In this document: piece by piece, positions 59,537 to 64,000 of the stretch
Layout of the letters: each line of letters starts with the position of its first letter
Position numbering within the stretch: the first letter of the stretch is position 1
Assembly (NCBI GenBank): GCA_000200715.1
Contig: DP000238.1
Span: 1,510,849-1,574,848 of the forward strand
Origin: Cenarchaeum symbiosum A
GTDB taxonomy: Archaea > Thermoproteota > Nitrososphaeria > Nitrososphaerales > Nitrosopumilaceae
DNA length: 64,000 bases
Direction of reading: 5' to 3'
The notes under the pieces: model-generated
The model's input: only the letters and a program-made list of their open reading frames with translations
What the model was told of the DNA's origin: nothing
Database searches by the model: none
Program-made: the position numbers and the translations under genes

Positions 59537-62500
59537 TCACTTTTTCTTTGCCACCTGCATGTACAGGTCGACGGTCCCGCTGCCTATGGGTATGTTGCTG
59601 CCCACGATGACATTTTCTGTGACGCCCCGGAGGTGCTCGACTTCGCCGCTGAGCGCCGCGTGCGCTATCGTAGGGACCGTTATCTCAAATGCGGCCCTTG
59701 CAAGCACGCTGTCCTTTGTGCCGGCTATGCCGTGGCGCCCTATCTGCTGCATGTAGCCCCTCGAGCACATCAGGTCGGATACGAGCATGATGTATCTTAT
59801 GTCCACCTCGAGGCCCTGGTCCTCGAGTGTAGAGCGCAGCTCGTTTATCAGCGCGTTTCTTGCGGCCTCTATACCGAGTGTCCCCGCTATCTCGAATACG
59901 TTGTTGGTCCGGACCTGCCTCTTGTCTATCCCCTCGACTGCCAATACCTTGGGCAGGTTCGAGCCGGTCGTCTGTATGACCCATTCGTCGTCCTTTTGGA
60001 CCAGTGTTAGCCTTTCCACATCGGGGACCCCCTTTACTGTCGTGTTTAGCACCTTGTTTCTTACAGCTATCACGGCGGGGGCGTCGTATTCTTCTGCCAT
60101 ATCCAGGGTGAGCCGGCGGCCCTCCACGCTGACCTTGAACTTTTTGTTGGATGCAAGCGCCGCCGCCACATCGTCGGGTGTGCAGCCCCTGTCGTCCATC
60201 TTGCCCTCGTCGAGGCCCAGCCTTATCTGCGTGGAATAGTCAGTGTCCATGTCGGCGATAAGGGCGCTTATCTTGGTCTGCAGCACGTTCTTTGCTATCT
60301 CTATGGCCCTGTCCCGGGAGCCCTTTGATTCGCCGTCAAGGTGTATATCCATGGTCGGGGTGACCGGCTTTTTGCGCGCGTCTACAAGCTCGATTAGCCG
60401 CGGCAGGCCCAGCGTGACGTTTCTCTCCTTTATGCCCGCAAAGTGGAAGGTCCTGAGGGTCATCTGGGTGCCAGGCTCGCCTATCGACTGGGCTGTCACT
60501 ATCCCCACGGCCTGGCCCGGCTCCACCTTTGCCTTGTTGTACAGGTCTAGGCCCTTTTTGCCCACCTTCTCGGCGCCCTCCTTGCTCAGGCCGCACTCGG
60601 CCAGCGCCCCGGTGACTATCTCCTTCATGCGCGGGTTGAACGTCTTTGCATACTTTTTGGCTATCTCGGCTATCTCGGGCGCGGTGGCCTTTTTGCCCGT
60701 GTCAACTATCATCTGGGATTCTATTAGCCTGTGCACGTTGAACGCCTCGCCGTGGTCGCTCTTGGCAACGTCTATGCCGTCTTCGCCGTACAGGAACTGT
60801 ATGATGTGCCCGTGCGGGTCCCGCACTGTATTGTCATATTCAAGCCGTATGTGTTCCAGCGCGTTGATGAGCCTCCTCTGCATGTAGCCGCTCTGCTGGG
60901 TGCGGACGGCAGTATCGACGAGCCCCTCGCGGCCCGCCATCGCGTGGAAAAAGAACTCTAGCGCGGACAGACCGTCCCTGTAATTGGACTTTACAAAGCC
61001 GTGCGCGTCGGGGCTGTCGTCGTTTTCGCGGAAGTGTGGCAGGGCCCTGTTGTTGTACCCCTTGAGGAGCCTCTGGCCACGGCGGGACTGCTGTCCGAGC
61101 GAGCCCGCCATCTGCCCTATGTTGAGCGACGAGCCCCTGGCGCCCGTCGAGGCCATTATCTTGCCTGCGTTTGTATGGTCAAACGACTGGTCCGCTATGC
61201 CGCCCGCCGTGTCCCTGGCGCGCGACAGCTCGCTTACAATGTACGCCTCGAGCGCCTCGTCGGGCGAGAGGCCGCGTGTAAGCCGGAGGCCGCCCTTCTT
61301 GGCGTCCGCGATGTACCCGTAGACCTTGTCGTAGCTGGCGCCGATATCGTCGAATATCTCCTTGCGCGCCTTTTCAGGCAGCTCAAGGTCCGCGTACCCG
61401 TAGCTGAACCCGTAATGGGTGATGAACTGTTTTGCAATGATCAGCACAGAGTTGAGGAACTTTTTGGCGGGCGCGTTCCCATAGTCCTTTGCTATCCGGT
61501 GCAAAACGCTCTCGGGCTCTTCTGCCCCTATCGACGACTTGTCGATGACCCCGCTGATGAGCTCGCCGTTTTTTATCACCACATCCTTGGGTGTTCCCTT
61601 GGTCCCCTTGGACCACTTGGAGGTTATGATATAGTTGAAATCCTTGGGCAGGAACAGCGAGAATAGCTGCTTGCCGGTAAACAGCTGGCCCTTTGCCCCG
61701 GGCTTTGGCAGCGCCCCGCCGTAGTCACCTAGCATCGCAAGATTCGTAAACTCCTCCCTGGTGAGGGTGGTATCATCTTTTGTCAGCAGGTACGATCCCG
61801 TGATAAAGTCCCGCAGGCCCCCTATTATGGGCCCGCCATATCTCGGCGAGATGAGCTGGTCCTGGACCCTCATCAATAGCATCGCCTCTGCGCGCGCCTC
61901 CTCGCTCTGCGGGACGTGCAGGTTCATCTCGTCGCCGTCAAAGTCCGCGTTGTACGGGGGGCAGACCGACGGGTGGAGCCGGAAGGTCTTGCCCGGCAGG
62001 ACGCGCACGTGGTGCGCCATTATCGACATCTGGTGGAGGGACGGCTGCCTGTTGAACATCACGATATCGCCGTCTAGAAGGTGCCTCTCTATCAGGTAGC
62101 CCATCTCGAGGGTATCGGCGATGGTCGAGCGGTCCTCCACAAAGTCGAGCCTTATCTTGACGCCGTCGGGCCGCACGATATAGTTGACGCCCGGATAGTG
62201 GTCGGGGCCGTTTACCACGAGCTCCTTCATGCGCGCAATGTTCCATTCGGTGACGATCTCAGGAATGGTAAGCTTCATTGCTACTGATTCTGGCACGCCC
62301 ACCTCGGAGAGATCCAGGTTGGGGTCGGGCGATATGACGGTCCTGCTTGAAAAGTCGACCCTCTTGCCGGAGAGCGAGCCCCTGAAGCGGCCCTCCTTGC
62401 CCTTGAGCCTCTGGGTTAGGGTCTTGAGCGGCCGGCCCGAGCGGTGGTGGGCCTGGGGTATGCCTGATATTTCATTGTCAAAGTAGGTGGTCGCGTGGTA

Positions 62501-63319
62501 CTGGAGAAGGTCCACAAGGTCCTGAACGATAAGCGGGGGTGTTCCCGCCTCCTTGCTCTCCTTGAGCCTCTGGTTTACGCGTATTATATCGACCATCTTG
62601 TGGGTAAGATCGTCTTCTGAGCGTATCCCGGTCTCTAGTATTATCGACGGCCGGACAGTCACCGGGGGGACCGGGAGCGCCTGCAGGATGAACCATTCGG
62701 GGCGGGCAGTCGCCGGGTCGTATCCCAGCAGGACCAGGTCCTCGTTTGTAATCTGCGAGAACTTTTCCCTTATGGTGATAGGAAGGAGCCGGTTCTCGCC
62801 TATCTCTGTTTTTTCTATAAATATGGTGGGCTTTGTAAATATCAGCTCGTACTGGGTCTTTCCACAGTGGGGGCACTCTTTTGATTTTTTGGCCCTGTCG
62901 AGTATCTGCTCGGGTATCCTCTTTTGGGATATTACGGTATACGCGGATTCCCTCCTCCTTATCTTGGAGAGCGAATCGAGCTCCTCCTGGGGGACCTTGA
63001 GCCGCGAGCAGGACCGGCACATCCCGAGTAGCAGCTTGTGTATGTTGTCGATAAATGCAATGTGCAGTATGGGCTCGGCAAGCTCGATGTGCCCAAAGTG
63101 CCCCGGGCACCGGGCGGCCGTGTTCCCGCAGGTAAGGCATTTCTGGCCCGGCTCGAGTGTCCCGAGCCTTCCGTCCATGAGCCCCCCCTGGACGGGCATC
63201 CCCTCTTCATCATAGGTCTCGGGCGCGGTTATCTCGGCAACAGAGTACTTTCTTATCTCGTGGGGCGACCAGACGGAGAACCGTATGGCGCTTATCGATT
63301 TTACAGTCTGTATCGACAT
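59537..63319 (-). CDS. rpoA: DNA-directed RNA polymerase subunit A (unsplit A'/A'')
   Basis: 1260 aa, carrying both parts that most archaea encode as separate A' and A'' genes. Zinc site CLTCGNTAARCPGHFGH near residue 60, RVDFSSRTVISPDPNL, the catalytic magnesium motif NADFDGDEMNLHVPQ, GARGSSLNIGQMAGSLGQQS, and the A'' part TAQSIGEPGTQMTLRTFHFA and MQQIGRHGIAGTKDSVLARA. The frame continues to 63436, but the true ATG at 63319 overlaps the rpoB stop (TAATG). The unsplit form is a thaumarchaeal/eukaryote-like feature. Confidence 0.97.
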   Translation of the reverse strand: MSIQTVKSISAIRFSVWSPHEIRKYSVAEITAPETYDEEGMPVQGGLMDGRLGTLEPGQKCLTCGNTAARCPGHFGHIELAEPILHIAFIDNIHKLLLGMCRSCSRLKVPQEELDSLSKIRRRESAYTVISQKRIPEQILDRAKKSKECPHCGKTQYELIFTKPTIFIEKTEIGENRLLPITIREKFSQITNEDLVLLGYDPATARPEWFILQALPVPPVTVRPSIILETGIRSEDDLTHKMVDIIRVNQRLKESKEAGTPPLIVQDLVDLLQYHATTYFDNEISGIPQAHHRSGRPLKTLTQRLKGKEGRFRGSLSGKRVDFSSRTVISPDPNLDLSEVGVPESVAMKLTIPEIVTEWNIARMKELVVNGPDHYPGVNYIVRPDGVKIRLDFVEDRSTIADTLEMGYLIERHLLDGDIVMFNRQPSLHQMSIMAHHVRVLPGKTFRLHPSVCPPYNADFDGDEMNLHVPQSEEARAEAMLLMRVQDQLISPRYGGPIIGGLRDFITGSYLLTKDDTTLTREEFTNLAMLGDYGGALPKPGAKGQLFTGKQLFSLFLPKDFNYIITSKWSKGTKGTPKDVVIKNGELISGVIDKSSIGAEEPESVLHRIAKDYGNAPAKKFLNSVLIIAKQFITHYGFSYGYADLELPEKARKEIFDDIGASYDKVYGYIADAKKGGLRLTRGLSPDEALEAYIVSELSRARDTAGGIADQSFDHTNAGKIMASTGARGSSLNIGQMAGSLGQQSRRGQRLLKGYNNRALPHFRENDDSPDAHGFVKSNYRDGLSALEFFFHAMAGREGLVDTAVRTQQSGYMQRRLINALEHIRLEYDNTVRDPHGHIIQFLYGEDGIDVAKSDHGEAFNVHRLIESQMIVDTGKKATAPEIAEIAKKYAKTFNPRMKEIVTGALAECGLSKEGAEKVGKKGLDLYNKAKVEPGQAVGIVTAQSIGEPGTQMTLRTFHFAGIKERNVTLGLPRLIELVDARKKPVTPTMDIHLDGESKGSRDRAIEIAKNVLQTKISALIADMDTDYSTQIRLGLDEGKMDDRGCTPDDVAAALASNKKFKVSVEGRRLTLDMAEEYDAPAVIAVRNKVLNTTVKGVPDVERLTLVQKDDEWVIQTTGSNLPKVLAVEGIDKRQVRTNNVFEIAGTLGIEAARNALINELRSTLEDQGLEVDIRYIMLVSDLMCSRGYMQQIGRHGIAGTKDSVLARAAFEITVPTIAHAALSGEVEHLRGVTENVIVGSNIPIGSGTVDLYMQVAKKK

Positions 63320-64000
63320 TATACCTTCTCCTTGATGAGCAGTCTTGGGGCCACGTTGAGGCTCTGCATCTCCTGTAATAGCAGCTTGAACGCATAGGCG
63401 ACGGAAACGGACGAGACCTTGGCCTTGTCGCCGCATACGCGGCAGACGTACTTGCGCTGTTTGACATCATGGTACGCGACGAGGCCGCACCGCTCGCAGA
63501 CGTATATGTCGGACTTGTCGGATTCGTCTAGAAGACGGTCCTTGAGTATCATCGATGCGCCGTACGCTATCAAACAGTCCCTCTCCATCTCCCCAAAGCG
63601 CAGGCCGCCCCCGCGGGCCCTGCCCTCGGTGGGCTGCTTTGTGAGCATCTGGACCTGCCCGCGGGCCCTGGCATGTATCTTGTCCGCGACCATGTGGTGG
63701 AGCTTTTGATAATATACTACACCTATGAAGACCTCCACCGGGAACGCCTTGCCCGTCCTGCCGTCATACATTATCTCCTTGCCTGAATACTTGAAGCCGG
63801 CAGTATCCATGACCTCGCGGACCTCCTCCATCTTCTCGCCGACAAATGCAGACCCGTCAAACTGGGTCCCGCGCAGGGCTGCAGCCTTGCCCGTTATCGA
63901 CTCCATGAACATCCCCACTGTCATCCGCGACGGAAACGCATGCGGGTTGATAAGAACATCCGGCGTGACGCCTTCTGCCGTATACGGCAGGTCCTCGTTC
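63319..64000 (-). CDS. rpoB: DNA-directed RNA polymerase subunit B, C-terminal part (runs off the window)
   Basis: Last 226 codons of RpoB, with the open frame continuing to the window edge (reading EDLPYTAEGVTPDVLINPHA just inside). Motifs: FIGVVYYQKLHHMVADKIHA, KQPTEGRARGGGLRFGEMER, and the C-terminal zinc site CERCGLVAYHDVKQRKYVCR. Its stop overlaps the rpoA start, so the two large subunits are co-translated. The 5' part is outside the window. Confidence 0.96.
   Translation of the reverse strand, partial: NEDLPYTAEGVTPDVLINPHAFPSRMTVGMFMESITGKAAALRGTQFDGSAFVGEKMEEVREVMDTAGFKYSGKEIMYDGRTGKAFPVEVFIGVVYYQKLHHMVADKIHARARGQVQMLTKQPTEGRARGGGLRFGEMERDCLIAYGASMILKDRLLDESDKSDIYVCERCGLVAYHDVKQRKYVCRVCGDKAKVSSVSVAYAFKLLLQEMQSLNVAPRLLIKEKV

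Overview
The window is archaeal and fits a GC-rich member of the Thaumarchaeota (Nitrososphaerota), very probably Cenarchaeum symbiosum or a close relative. That organism-level call is recognition, not a search. Supporting it are the archaeal CoA pathway (pantoate kinase and phosphopantoate-beta-alanine ligase), sn-glycerol-1-phosphate dehydrogenase for archaeal lipids, an exosome superoperon (SBDS, Rrp4, Rrp41, Rrp42, L37Ae, Pcc1), the FttA termination nuclease, a proteasome beta subunit, and RNA polymerase with an unsplit RpoA, a thaumarchaeal trait. Many genes have a TATA-like box about 25 nt before the start codon, so leaderless transcripts look common; GTG and TTG starts are frequent.

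Layout. 1-11.6 kb is core: CoA biosynthesis operon (minus), a PhoU/AbrB regulator, a double-HTH Lrp/AsnC regulator, an ABC exporter with a secreted partner, a UbiB-type kinase and Hsp20. From 11,622 to 29,549 lies a 17.9-kb unit bounded by 115-bp perfect terminal inverted repeats (imperfect to about 290 bp) and a 6-bp direct repeat ACGCTG. It looks like one large transposon. It carries a DDE transposase at the left end and a different DDE transposase with a small partner protein at the right end. Between them are a two-gene defence-type operon (PLD nuclease/SNF2 helicase plus a 1329-aa adenine methyltransferase), a repeat-rich secreted protein and a cluster of paralogous secreted proteins. 29.55-32.5 kb is a patchwork of an older terminal-repeat copy and two duplicated cassettes of very AT-rich genes inside GC-rich repeats.

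32.5-39.4 kb returns to core genes: thymidylate kinase with an apparent frameshift, an HD phosphohydrolase, UMP kinase and the exosome superoperon. 39.4-42.5 kb is a tandem duplication carrying two more members of the secreted family and a decayed fragment of the transposon-borne helicase. 42.5-53.4 kb is dense housekeeping: RpoD, FttA, PsmB, EgsA, an FKBP, a class V aminotransferase, NMN adenylyltransferase (second apparent frameshift), RNA cyclase, CopD-like and LEA14-like proteins, BluB, a flavodoxin-like reductase and two tRNAs, one with a D-loop intron. 53.6-58.3 kb is accessory: a DUF3800 gene and two odd paralogues between direct repeats. Each repeat contains two copies of a covarying hairpin behind a TATA-like box, a candidate new small-RNA family. 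The window ends with a secreted beta-sandwich protein and rpoB-rpoA, rpoB running off the right edge.
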